From contig VXBM01000232.1 in NCBI GenBank assembly GCA_013400155.1, positions 607,100 to 671,099 on the forward strand: a stretch of 64,000 nucleotides of DNA, read 5' to 3'. The stretch's first letter is position 1, and every line of letters starts with the position of its first letter. The stretch is from Helopsaltes ochotensis (Eukaryota > Chordata > Aves > Passeriformes > Locustellidae). Shown piece by piece: positions 37,518 through 47,975 of this stretch. Both the position numbers and the translations under genes were made by a program. The notes beneath the pieces are model-generated. The model was given only the letters and a program-made list of their open reading frames with translations, was not told where the DNA came from and searched no databases.

Positions 37518-40517
37518 CTGCAGTGGGGGGGGACAAAAAGTTAGGTCATTAATTTTGTCTCCAATTCATAGCTCCAGTAGAAATCTGAAAGGTGTGAATG
37601 ACCATGATATGACAAAACCAGACACCTGTGAATTCTGGTAGAGAATTAAGGTTCAGACTTTTTACACTCACACCCTCACTTGTGTTTCCTGCAATTTAAT
37701 GAACTCTGTCTTAAGAATGAATGCCCTGTTGTTGCAGAAGTTAAAAGGAAACTCCTAAAGATTATACGTGATGATTTGGCCTATAAATTCACCACGGACC
37801 TCACTTAAGTTCAAAGGCATGTATCCCATGTGAAGCAAGTCTGGCAGGACAGCAAAAATGCATAGGAAAAAAAGTGTTCATAAAAGTACAAATTCAATCC
37901 TTCCAACAGCATGATTCCCATGACTTATTATTGGCCAGAGTGAATCAGGAATTTTTTAGGAGTCTGATAAAGGAGGCATCTTAGGAGAGGAAAACAGAAA
38001 AGTGGACTTTTAACCTTACTCCTCTTCTTGCAAATTTGTTGCTGCCCACCATCCCCACCTCCTATTTTTCTTCCTGGCAGTTTACAAGGAATTCTCAGGT
38101 AGTAGAAAAGCCAAGCCAAGAAAACTACCTTAAGAGAAGTCTGGGGAAAACATTATAAAAACTTCCACACAATGAAAGGGTTGAGAGATTATAAAAGCTT
38201 ATCCCAGAGGAAACAGCAGAAACACAAGACAGATTCTGAATTTAAGTGAACTTAAGATTCATCAGTAAATGTCATGGAATTGTGATTACTCTCCTCTTTC
38301 CACAATGATAAATGGGAAGAATAGCCACAGAACACAAAATTGTAGTGGATTTAGAATATATGAATCAGAGCAAAGCACTGGACTATATGCAGAATGATGT
38401 GTATAGGTGAAAGGACAGTGAATTAGGTGGCATATTCTCCTAAATTCTTGTGATACAACACTGGTTACCAGATGAATCCAGAGACATCACCTCATGAGGA
38501 TTATTTGAAATAAAATGCCTCACTGCATCTGCATAACTCAGAGAAATCACTTCCTTTATATGAAGAGCTCTTTTCCATGTCCCAACAGACATTTGGGATG
38601 CAAGAAATCTAGATGGTGGTGGATGTAAGATGATTCAAAAATCCCAGGGGGAAAAAAATATATCCATGGATTTATCCTACTCAACCACATTCCAAAGATC
38701 TACACACTAAAACATTTCACAAATTCAGTGTTGTTCGGTACTGGAAATATTCGCTGCTGATCAAAACACTTTTATTTTGTTTTACATTGCAAGTGCATAT
38801 TTAAAAAATTAAATTTAAAAACAAGGATTCTTCCCACTGCAGTCCATATGCATGTCCTAATATATTTATTCCTTAATTCTTTCTATAAATCCCAGTATGT
38901 TTGCATCATTGCTTAAGGTCCTCAGGTAGTCACCCATGAGCTACTTTATAAAATCAAGAATCTACAAAAATCACCTTTAAAGTCTGAAAATATCAAAATA
39001 AGAAAAGAGCCATACAAAAACCAGACAGGAGGAAGGAATGCAATTAATAGCTGCTAGAAAAAACTTTCTCTGGAAAGCAAACCATCTTCCTCCACCCCTT
39101 ACAAGAGCATGTCAGCAAGTGTGGCATCCAAGAGAAAATGGATAGGAAATGAACAATGGGAAACTCTGTCTATGGGATACAAAGACAAAACATAGACCTG
39201 CAGCCAATCTGAATTACATCACAGGCTTTATATGAGATGCACATGAACATCACAGATGCTTAATCTCTGCTAGAAACGCTTCCCCCATCTCTCCATGACA
39301 CAACCCACACCCTGAGAAATAATAATAAAAAAAACTCTAAAAGGCTTTGTTTTCATTGCAGGTGTGTTCTTTGTGTTTTAGAAACGGAATCTGTTTAGTT
39401 TAAAGTTTTGGCTACAAGATCTACAAATTGTCAGGAGTTTAAAAAAGTGTTACAGCTCTCAAAAAAAAAAAGTTAAAACACAAACCAAACACACAATGAT
39501 TGTTGAATAAATATGCTGATGTCTTTTTAAAATAAATTAAGATGGTGAAAAAGTACTAAAATTTCCATTTAAAAAATTGCCACAAAAATAAAGAGGCAAA
39601 ATAAAAAACTATAAAACTTATATTAAGAAATTTTAGGCATAGGTATATTAACTTTTTTTAAGTTCTGCAGTATCTCAGTGTGTAAAAAAACTAATTAAAC
39701 AGGACATGAAATAGATTGTTGCCTCTAGAAGATAGGTAAACATTTTTGCTGTATCAAAAGTGATGTGGAAGACCAACTGACATGATTCAATGAAACCTCA
39801 TGATCTCATATAATACAACAAAAATATTTTTATACTTTATAAGGACTAAAATTAAGATAACCTATAGGTCTGGATATAAGTAGCATCAAAAAACTCCAAG
39901 CTTGTCCTCTGATCCTGACCTTCCACTGTCTCCTATATTTCATGTGTGTAATTTGCCTGTCACCACTTTTTCAACATTGCCCAATCTGATCTTGCTTCAC
40001 ATCCTTTCCTGAAACCCTAATTCCTTTTTCTTCCTTCCCAATTTATGATTCTGTCACCTCCCATAATTTCAGTTCTTTAGAACCCATTAATTTTCCATTT
40101 CCAGAAAACCATTATGGGTGTTCTTCTGTTATTTTTCCACACCAAATTCTTATGTGACATTATGCAGAGTAACCAGAAAACAAAGGGGGAAAAAATCAGA
40201 GCTTTTCCTCTGAATATTGTATATTAAAATTAATGGGCTAAATCTTTAAGTAAATAATTCTATTAAACGAAACTACGCTGATTAATGCATCATATAATTT
40301 GGTCTGATGCAACAAATGACAATTGTTTTTTAAAGTGAAGGATTTAAAAAAAGGAAAAGGAGTTGCAATGCAAATGATGTGCCTGCATACAGTAGACCCT
40401 ACAAGTCTATCAGTAGGTTCTACAGGTTATAGTGGTAAAGGTGCAGTTTTAAACTGGTTGTTAAATTTCCAGGCCTACCCATACACACACAAAAAAAGCT
40501 GTAGCTCTTTCCCAGTT

Positions 40518-40630
40518 TGGTTTTTTTTTTTTGGTTTGTTTGGTTTTGTGTTTTGGTTTTTTTTTTTTGGTTTGGTTTTTTGGGGGGTTTTTTTGGTTGG
40601 TTTTTGTTTTGGTTTTGGGTTTTTCTTTTT
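40518..40630 (+). repeat. G/T low-complexity tract (TTTTGG/TTTGG-type)
   Basis: About 110 bp consist almost only of T runs separated by GG or GGGGGG. Open frames through it (Phe/Trp/Gly-rich on +, Lys/Thr/Asn-rich on -) are artefacts of this composition. On the ERC2 transcript strand the tract is A/C-rich. Confidence 0.95.
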
Positions 40631-41105
40631 TCCTATAGGATCTCCAAGAACTTGTATGCTTCTTTCTTTCAGTATGGAAAGTTCTTACATGCAACCATTA
40701 ATCACAGAGCACCTTATTACTTTATCAATACTTATCAATACTTAAAACTCATCTTACTGGTAATTTGCTGAAATTGTACTAATCTACCAATAGATTTTCC
40801 TATCCAGTGGATAGCATGAGAGTTCTAATACTCAAAGGACTACTTAAATGCCAAGTGCAAACTCACACCTGAAAAAAATGCATCTGTTCATTTATACATG
40901 TGGCTGACAGCCAAAGGGTGAACCCTAGAAAGGGAAGGAAGTCTTCCTAAGCAGAAATTATTATTAGAAGTACATACCAGCCCATATGTTTTATTGATAT
41001 GCTCAGGTAAGATATTTGAAGATCTCTTGGTCATATAACCTTTAAGACCTGTTTTGACAATTTCTGTATTATGTGAGTAAGGACAAGTTTTCTCCATTCA
41101 AAAAC

Positions 41106-41517
41106 TGAGCAAGGAGAGGCCTTATCAAGTTGATGCCTGGAGAGGCTACCTGCAACAGAGGCTGGACAGACTTAAAGGAATAAAGTAGGTATTTATTAAA
41201 AGGCCATTAAAGGATACACCTAGGGCAGTACAAGAGCCTGGCCATGGCTCTACCCAAGATGGACCACTGGTCATGAGTTTTCACACCTCTTAAGTTTTGG
41301 TCTATTTACATATTGGGGTTCATTGTCCAATTACAGCTTCAGGTTATGAAGTCCCATCCTCTCAGATAGCTCTCCTAAATCCACTGTTGTTTTTGGGCCC
41401 AAAGCTGCAAATTGGTGACCTTGGTTCTCAGGCTGGAAAAGGATTCTTTGGTCTAATTAAACTGTGACGAGAACTTGCTAACACTTTATAGGAAGTTCAG
41501 AGTCACACACTAAGACA
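41106..41517 (-). mobile_element. Solo LTR of an endogenous retrovirus (ERVL-like), minus strand
   Basis: Read on the minus strand it starts TGTCTTAG, passes segments typical of songbird LTRs (TGGGACTTCATAACCTG; AATTGGACAATGAACCCC; CCATCTTGGGTAGAGCC), then AATAAATACCTAC as polyadenylation signal and R region, and ends CTTGCTCA. Both ends and strand follow from this order. I could not find a convincing target-site duplication, so the ends may be off by some bases. It carries no coding sequence. Orientation is the same as ERC2 transcription, so its polyadenylation signal lies in sense inside the intron. Confidence 0.75.
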
Positions 41518-42880
41518 GTACAGAATCTGGAAAATATGAAGCCTAAAACTTTAGGCATCAAAGTGGGCAAGAAAAAGAAATCTGAGCACGTTTTCTTTCT
41601 CATTTTTACAACTTTTATTTAACTGCAAATCACAAGTAAAGCCTATATATTTGGAAGGAGTGAATACTGCTAAGAAATAGTTAAGAAAAGAAACACTTCC
41701 AAACATTCTCTGCCACTCGTGTAAATAAAATGTTCAGTATTTGCCTTCATTTAACACCTTCCCAATTTTTTAAATCACAAACAGATTGAAAACAAGTTAT
41801 ACTTCAAGAATAAATGAAAAGTATTAAGAGCTTCAAGCATCTCAGGAGAGTTTTGTACTGTTTTTTGCCATCAATTCTGTTTATCCAAATTTATCTACGA
41901 TCTCAGGTTCAACAGAGCACGTACAGCAAGATCTGTTTGCTGGCAGCTCCATAAATACTTTTCCATCTTGAAAGATTCTCAGATAAGTGATAAAAATAAC
42001 ATCTTCTACTGCAAATTTTAATTGTAAGTGGAAGAAAAGGACTAGTGAAAGAAAACAGACAAAGCTTCATCAGAACATGGCATTTATCAAAGATCAGAAG
42101 GCTGTGACAAAACAAGGCATATTTAATACTCTTCTCATTCATCTGTTTTCCATGCTACAGAAAAATACTGAAGCTTTTCCTCACAAAAACCTCAGGAGAT
42201 TGTTAAAGTTCGAGTTCAACAGGTTTGCTGACATGCATTGGGAGTTTTGCCGTAAGTCACTAAAACCGAATTGCTTTGAAATTAATGACATCTAGTTGGC
42301 AAAATAATTTTCCTAATGATAATGCTACTTAGGAGGTTTAGTTATTTTTCAGTAGCTTAAGAGCTACTTTTTTCCCAACAGAATAAATATGTTCTTTGAT
42401 TATAATTTTTTTTCTTAATAAATCTGGATTAATTCCATATGGCCACTAACACTTTCACTTCTTCTGCAGCAAAAAACACTAAAAAATGAACAAGCAATAA
42501 TTTTTTGTGAGTTTGAAACCAGGAAATGTGTTACATCACTACATATTTACTACCTGCCTGTGGTCAACTCCTAATAGTCCGTGTACAGTAATTTGAAATT
42601 AAAGGAACATGTCATTAAATTGCTTGTCTTGAAAATATGAGCAGAGTACAATTTGGTATCATCTACAAAACAGAAGTCCTTATTGCAAAACTATATCAAA
42701 AGCTAATATCAAATCATTTTTATTTATCCAAAATGCTTCACTCCTTCATGTCTACTAATTATTATATAGTAGAGATCTACCAAAAGGAGGCATGCAGCTT
42801 CTTGCATTGGAAATGATCAAGTTAAAGCTTTTCTTTCCATTATTTAAACCGTCTTAATCTCTTTTATAAATAGATCTTAC

Positions 42881-43036
42881 CTTATTTTTCATGAACTTTG
42901 AGTGACTCTTGTAAACTTCTATTTGTTTGATTTCTTCTTCTCGGTCCTCTGTATTCAGAACTCCATTTGTCTTTAACATCTGTATTTCATCTTCAAGATC
43001 TCTTATATTGCGTTCAAGTGAAGCTATTTTTGTATC
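42881..43036 (-). CDS. ERC2: ERC2 internal exon (52 codons), coiled coil
   Basis: This exon encodes 52 residues beginning DTKIASLERNIRDLEDEIQM and ending YKSHSKFMKNK. It is flanked by the acceptor CTTAG before GAT and the donor GTAAGA after AAG. It is 156 nt long and phase 0 at both ends. The first 21 residues form a clean heptad pattern, with I4, L7, I11, L14, I18 and L21 at the hydrophobic positions. A Thr-Asn-Gly interruption and an acidic stretch (NTEDREEEIKQIE) follow. Family knowledge: this is the conserved central coil of ELKS/CAST proteins, which assembles the cytomatrix at release sites. NGVLNTEDREEEIKQIEV matches my recollection of ERC2; ERC1 reads differently here (NGALSTEEREEEMKQMEV). 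It joins directly to the exon at 51298-51372 upstream and to the one at 37350-37517 downstream. Confidence 0.96.
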
Positions 43037-43339
43037 CTAAGTTACAAGAAAGAGTACTGAAAATTATATGAGACATACATTAAAGAGTAACAAAAGCAGA
43101 TCTGTACTTGAGTGAATACCAAATAATGAGACAGCAAAAATAGATGGTACAAATAGAGAATGCATATAAACCAGGAATAATTCTATCAGTTTTAGCTTAA
43201 AGAAATGCAGAATTCAGACCAGACATCTTTCACCATAGTTGCACAGTCTGTAGAGAATACATTCTGATCAAAATTCCATTTAATTCCTACACAGGATGCA
43301 GGGAGAATATCAGCTGCCCTATTTTTCCACATATATTGT

Positions 43340-43561
43340 GGTGAGGAATGATATGAGGGGAGTACTTCAGTCTTTAGTGGATGGGGAGACAGTGAATAAT
43401 GTGGGTTTATTGTCATTTCAGTTAGGTTTTAGTGGGGTGGCTGTGTTTTATTTGTGAGGGGCAGGGTTGTTTTTAATTGGGGGTGGGGATTGTTGTTGAC
43501 CTTGTTTGTGGTGTTAGAACTTGTGTAGGGGTTGTCTTGGGGAGCAATTTGGGTTGTTTAG
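43340..43561 (+). pseudogene. ND6: Mitochondrial ND6 3' fragment, frameshifted
   Basis: This is a decayed copy of the C-terminal part of NADH dehydrogenase subunit 6, a membrane subunit of respiratory complex I. In the first frame, codons from about 43410 read LSFQLGFSGVAVFYL, then TGA (Trp in the mitochondrial code), then GAGLFLIG. A one-base deletion in the G run near 43477-43485 shifts the frame. The frame resumes as WGLLLTLFVVLELV, an in-frame TAG, GLSWGAIWVV and the terminal TAG. Several Arg positions of ND6 have become stop, Trp or Gln codons, consistent with CpG decay after transfer to the nucleus. The upstream edge is uncertain because similarity fades near 43340. It cannot encode a working protein under the nuclear code. 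Confidence 0.88.
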
Positions 43562-43566
43562 GGGGT

Positions 43567-43635
43567 CAGAGAGAAGTTTATTTGAAAATACCAGCTTTGG
43601 GAGTTGGTGATGAGGGTTTGACTCCTTTCTTTCTG
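43567..43635 (+). pseudogene. trnP: Mitochondrial tRNA-Pro(UGG) copy, structurally intact
   Basis: This 69-nt copy follows the ND6 stop by five bases, the normal spacing. The acceptor stem pairs CAGAGAG (43567-43573) with CTTTCTG (43629-43635), with one G-T pair. The anticodon stem pairs CCAGC (43591-43595) with GTTGG (43603-43607), enclosing the loop TTTGGGA with anticodon TGG at 43598-43600. It lies on the same strand as ND6, as in bird mitogenomes. It sits antisense to ERC2 in an intron and has no nuclear promoter that I can recognise, so it is labelled a pseudogene although it still folds. Confidence 0.9.
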
Positions 43636-44035
43636 AGAAAGGGTACAGTGCGGGGGAAAGAATGGGTTATAGAAGGTTAGTTTTGTGGGATTTATTATGG
43701 GTTGGGCCTATTGTGTCTAGGGCTTGTTAGTATGGATTGAATCATATAGTATCATTGAATAAGTGATGAAAATGGTTGAGTTGTTTGGTTTGGGGAATAG
43801 GGAAAAAAGAGGAAAGTTAAATGTAATGGGTTGATAATTAAACAGTTTGGACAATGTAGGGGGATATAGCTAGTTGTTTGGTTGAGTTAACAAAAAATGA
43901 CAAGATAAAAGTGGTTGAACGGACAAATTATGGGCTTTAGGTAGAAGTTCCAGGAAAATGAAAATAAAGTAAGCGTGTCCGGTGACCATTGCATTATTCA
44001 GTGCTTAGAGGGTAAATGGCATATTTATATGATAA
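43636..44035 (-). other. Mitochondrial control-region domain III relic
   Basis: Read on the minus strand this resembles avian control-region domain III. A CSB1-like segment (TGAATAATGCAATGG then TCACCGGACA) is followed by TTTATCTTGTCATTTTTTG and CCCCCTACATTGTCCAAAC. It directly abuts the reverse of tRNA-Pro. The distal edge is unclear because the sequence becomes indistinct after about 44035. Similarity is from recalled bird control regions, so the identification is good but the extent is approximate. Confidence 0.8.
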
Positions 44036-46534
44036 CAAACCTAGCTAACATTAAGGCCTGGCTATTCTTCCAAGCTCTGAAACACCAAGCTTAGCCTAGA
44101 CGGACCAGTGCATGTCTCTGCAGGGCAAAGGCCACTTCAGTATGTGGCTCAGCCTGAGGCTCAGGGTCCCTGCTTCTCTGGAGTTTTGCCTGCTCTCAAG
44201 AGGAAGAAAGGTTGTGTCCTCATACATTTTTCCTTGACTAATCTAGCCACATCATTAAGAGGGGATTTAGCACTTTTTATAGTGAGTCCCAAGATAAACA
44301 AAAACACAACTACTAAAAATTTCTACATCCCAGCCAATGGCTGCCATGTGTGCCAGCACTGCACTGGAAGAGTGAAGTTTTTTTGTTATTTCCAGTCATT
44401 TGGAAATTGGCTAAGTCTCTTTGTGAGAGCTAGAAAGACTACAAAAGTGATTACACAAACTTGTGACAATTTTCTGTTTGAAAGAACATTGCAGAATTGC
44501 TCACTAGAAAATGGGTTCAACAACATAAAGGATAAAATCAAATATTAGAGAATGGATGAAGTTCTTATTCCATTGAGATCAATATTAAATAAAAAATAAT
44601 TTAAAAAAATTTAAAAACACACCAACCAACCTGATTCTCTAAGACCAGGTTATTAAGTTAGAAAGCTAATTTGGGAAAAAAATACAAATGGAATTGATTC
44701 TTTAACAAGGATAAGCCAAGCTTGAATCACTGCAACTTTGTTTCTGTTGCTTCTTTAGATTGCCTAAAATCTAGCAAAAACCCAACTCCTGTAATAACTT
44801 CTTTCATAACAAAGCTAGGCAAATTTAGCAATTTAAGATACAGGAGAGTATGGATGAAATTACAAAAAGCATCTGAATTTTTGGTACTGAAGTGAAAAAG
44901 AATCTCAGATTATTTTTGAAGACCACCATTATAAATCCATATAGAATGAAAACTAAGGACTAAACAATGTCATTTAGATGGCCCACTATCATTTCCCTAA
45001 CATTCCTGCTTTTATTTTTATAGTCAACAATCAATCTCAAACTGAGAGAAGTTTTCTTTTATTATTTTCTGATTCCAACAAAAATTAATTTTAAAATCAA
45101 TTTCAATTCTGAAACAGAGAAGTAAAATATTTAGATGAAACAAAAAAAGGGAAGAATTCTCATTGAATCTTATCATTTGAAGACGTTGCACAACAGGCAA
45201 AATACTGCAAGGAAAGATACTCAAAAAGCTCTCAAGACTTAAACAACACAAAAACAATTGTAGATCTCACAGATACTATAAGCAATTCAGCTTGCTCCAT
45301 TACACTTCATTTCAGAAATGTTTTCCTCCTATTTTTGAAGATAAAAGCAAAACCTAAGCTTCACTACACTTTGGAATAATTTTGCAATGAAATATATTAA
45401 TATTTACATGGCCTGTTATGACATAACATCTGGGAATAGTCTTCATCAAATCTCTCCAGCTAAGTCTGTAAGAGTCAGCCGTTTTGTACTGCCTTTGTAT
45501 TTTACATGTTTGCAAATATAAGATGGCAGAAACAATTTTTAGCACAGCCTGCTACACTCTTTAGAAGGTTTATACATCACAGAATAACATTTAAGCTTTA
45601 TAAGAAACATCTAAAATAACTTGTGGAAGCATTTTCTGTACTTCTGCTTCATCATAAAATTGAAGTCTCTGAAGAGAAGTTTATTTTTAATCAATCTCTG
45701 CATACTGTGATTAGAGATGTGTAAAAGCCGTTTTCCTGTCTCGAAAATTTGGCACTTAAGTTTTACATTAACTTTTTATAGAAACTGAAGCCAGAAATTT
45801 CACAAATTTTGTGGAAGTCAAAGGTACTGCTATCAGTTGCATGCTGGCTCGCTCAGAAAACCTTACAGGTTTCTTGCCTGGACAACTGCTGAAAAGTGGG
45901 GAACCCTGTAGGTCAAAGATAATACAGAGAGCCCAGAGTTCCCAGTGGGTACCGCCACAAGGGAGCTGGGACGACTTACAGGATGCAGAGAAAGTTAGGT
46001 AGCTTTGCATTTGCCAAAAGTTTTGACACATTCCCATAAAATCTTCTGATTCAGCTGAATCAGCATTTTCCCACAGAAAATTTCAATTGGAAAACTTTCA
46101 ACCAATCTTGTTGGGGCACAGGGTCTGGCAAGCTTTCAGAAACTGAAATGGGAACAGATGCAATATGTCCTTCAAACCTCTAAGATTTATGCCCATTAGC
46201 AACGTTCTAAAAAACTACATGGGTCTGTGCTAAATCACAACACTGCAATAATATTAAGGAAGCAGTTTAGTATTAAATAGTACTAATAAACATCTTCTGA
46301 GCTCTAAAACAATACAGCATTTGTTCAGATTTTTCTGAAATTCAAATACAGATCTTTTTCAGTCAGGCCCTCTAAATCTTTTAAAAGACATAAGATTATG
46401 TAGCAGGATTTGTGATAGAGATCAGGGCACTCACCCTAATCCATTCCCTCCTTCCAGCAGTAACCAATACTTCTTCCTTATCTCCTTTATTAGAATAGTG
46501 TTGCAGATATTCTGTGAGAGGTTAGGGCTATTTA

Positions 46535-46564
46535 GGTTTCTGCTGGCTGGACCCAGCAGAAACC
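46535..46564. repeat. Perfect 12-bp inverted repeat with 6-nt loop
   Basis: GGTTTCTGCTGG at 46535-46546 is the exact reverse complement of CCAGCAGAAACC at 46553-46564, separated by CTGGAC. It would form a stable hairpin in either strand. I cannot assign it to a known element. Confidence 0.9.
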
Positions 46565-46751
46565 CACCTCTTTTGGAATGTGAAAAAAATTACTATATGT
46601 CCTGATGCTGAAGAAAACAATATTTCATAATGGAAAAAGACTCATAAGTGAGTTTCCACAATGATGTTTCATTAATCATATCAGTCCTTACAAGAGTCCT
46701 ATAGTACATTTCCTGAAAACTGAGGGTCAGAAAAAGGGCAAAACATTTGTA

Positions 46752-46832
46752 AATAACCACAGAATACTCCGAGTTGAAAGGGACCCACAAGGTCCAAGGT
46801 CAAGTCCAACCCTATATGATAGAGCATTCCAG
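46752..46832 (-). mobile_element. Short CR1 3' terminal fragment, minus strand
   Basis: CCACAGAATACTCCGAGTTG, AAAGGGACCCACAAGGTCC and AAGTCCAACCCTATATGAT match the reversed 3' terminus of CR1 (normally AGAATGGTTGAGTTGGAAGG and so on). Only about 80 bp remain. Confidence 0.7.
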
Positions 46833-47429
46833 GCTGTTTTACTCCAAAAGGAAAAGTAAGGAAATGTTAAGGAGATAAAATTCATCATTTGAGATACATG
46901 ATAAATTTAAATTATGTTGGCAAGATATTGCTTATAGGGCATTCAACAAGCAATCAGAAGGCAATATTTGAAACTTCGCATTTAATAAACTTTAATTTAA
47001 ACACACTTACGTACACAGGCTGTCAACAGACCATACACAACTACCCTTACTGAATGAATTTTTACCTTGTCAATTTAATGCAGAGATATTTTGGGTTTAT
47101 CTTTGAAGATAAAGGAAGTGAAAATTCATGCAATCTTTACAATAGAGTATGTTGCACTGCAAACACACATACACACTTCTCTAGAACCAAACCCATACCT
47201 GAAAAATCACAGCTGGATCAATACATAAAGATGGCTCTTTCTGCAAGTAAGGTAAACCACAAATATTTTCATTTACTTTACAGCTTACATTTATAAAGAC
47301 TTCATAGTTGCTACACTCCACATACTTTTCAATATCCTATCCTGAAGTTGAGTTGCAGGCCATATCTGTAGGCAATTTCTGATTTTCTCTCTCAAGTAAT
47401 ATCACTGTTTTAGTGATGAGAGAATGAGG

Positions 47430-47975
47430 CCATAGCAACATGTCATGGCTGGGTTGGAAGCAGCATTTAAAGGTCATTAATCCAACTCCATACCATGGGC
47501 AGGGACATCTTCCACTATCCCAGGTTGCTCCAAGCCCCATCCAATCTGGTCAGGAACACCTTCAGGGAAGGGACATCCACAGCTTCTCCGGGCAACCTGT
47601 ACCAGGGCCTCTCACCATACTCATCATAAACTTCTTTTTCTTCATATGTCCAATCTAAATTTATCCTATTTCAGTTTAAAACTGTTGTTCCTTATCCTAT
47701 CACAACAGACCCTATTGAAAAGTCTGTCCTCATCTTTCTTGCATGCCCCCTTTCAGTACCGAAAGGCTACAAGGCCACTGAGGAGCCGCTCTTCTCCAGG
47801 CCGACCAGCCCCAACCCTGCCAGCCTGTCCATGCAGGAGAGCTGCACCAGCCCTCTGATCATTGCTGTGGCTCTCCTCTGGACTTGCTCCGACAGGTTCA
47901 TGTCTTTCTTTTTGTCATGTGGAGCCCAGAACAGAAGGCAACACTGCAGGTGGGGCCTCATAAGAGATAAGCAAG
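47430..47975 (-). mobile_element. CR1 LINE 3' fragment, minus strand
   Basis: On the + strand the sequence begins GGCTGGGTTGGAAGC and continues through CCATGGGCAGGGACATCTTC and GGGCAACCTGTACCAGGGCC, the classic reversed 3' end of CR1. At its other end, minus-strand translation gives LSEQVQRRATAMIRGLVQLS and DRLAGLGLVGLEK, the C-terminal tail of CR1 ORF2. The copy is 5'-truncated near 47975 and the frame is broken after that tail. Confidence 0.92.

Larger units (their letters stand above)
37518..42880 (-). other. ERC2: ERC2 intron, complete, about 5.4 kb
   Basis: This intron lies between exons 42881-43036 and 37350-37517, with donor GTAAGA and acceptor CTGCAG. It contains a G/T homopolymer-rich tract at 40518-40630 and a minus-strand solo LTR at about 41106-41517. 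The remaining sequence is AT-rich and unremarkable, with no further coding exon visible. Confidence 0.9.
43335..44035 (+). other. Nuclear mitochondrial insertion (NUMT): ND6 3' end, tRNA-Pro, control region
   Basis: The + strand is strikingly G/T-rich and C-poor over about 700 bp, as expected for the avian mitochondrial strand that encodes ND6. In order it shows the ND6 C-terminal coding region up to a TAG at 43559-43561, a complete tRNA-Pro at 43567-43635, and control-region domain III read in reverse. The control-region part includes a CSB1-like block at about 43973-44010 and the reverse of the familiar CATTGTCCAAAC-type motif near 43850. The ND6 reading frame is broken, so this is a nuclear relic rather than assembly contamination by intact mtDNA. 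Outer boundaries are approximate. No tRNA-Thr lies beside tRNA-Pro, which means the donor mitogenome had a control region in that place. Confidence 0.9.

Noticed and set aside
40323..40745. 140-codon Phe/Gly/Trp-rich frame that looks like a membrane protein
   Set aside because: The hydrophobic part is just the G/T low-complexity tract.
43477..43680. 67-codon open frame over the ND6/tRNA-Pro relic
   Set aside because: It is out of the ND6 frame after the one-base deletion and reads straight into tRNA-Pro; it is a by-product of the G/T-rich strand.
44108..44548. 146-codon open frame just right of the mitochondrial insertion
   Set aside because: It is beyond the mitochondrial similarity, resembles no known protein, and is most likely chance.
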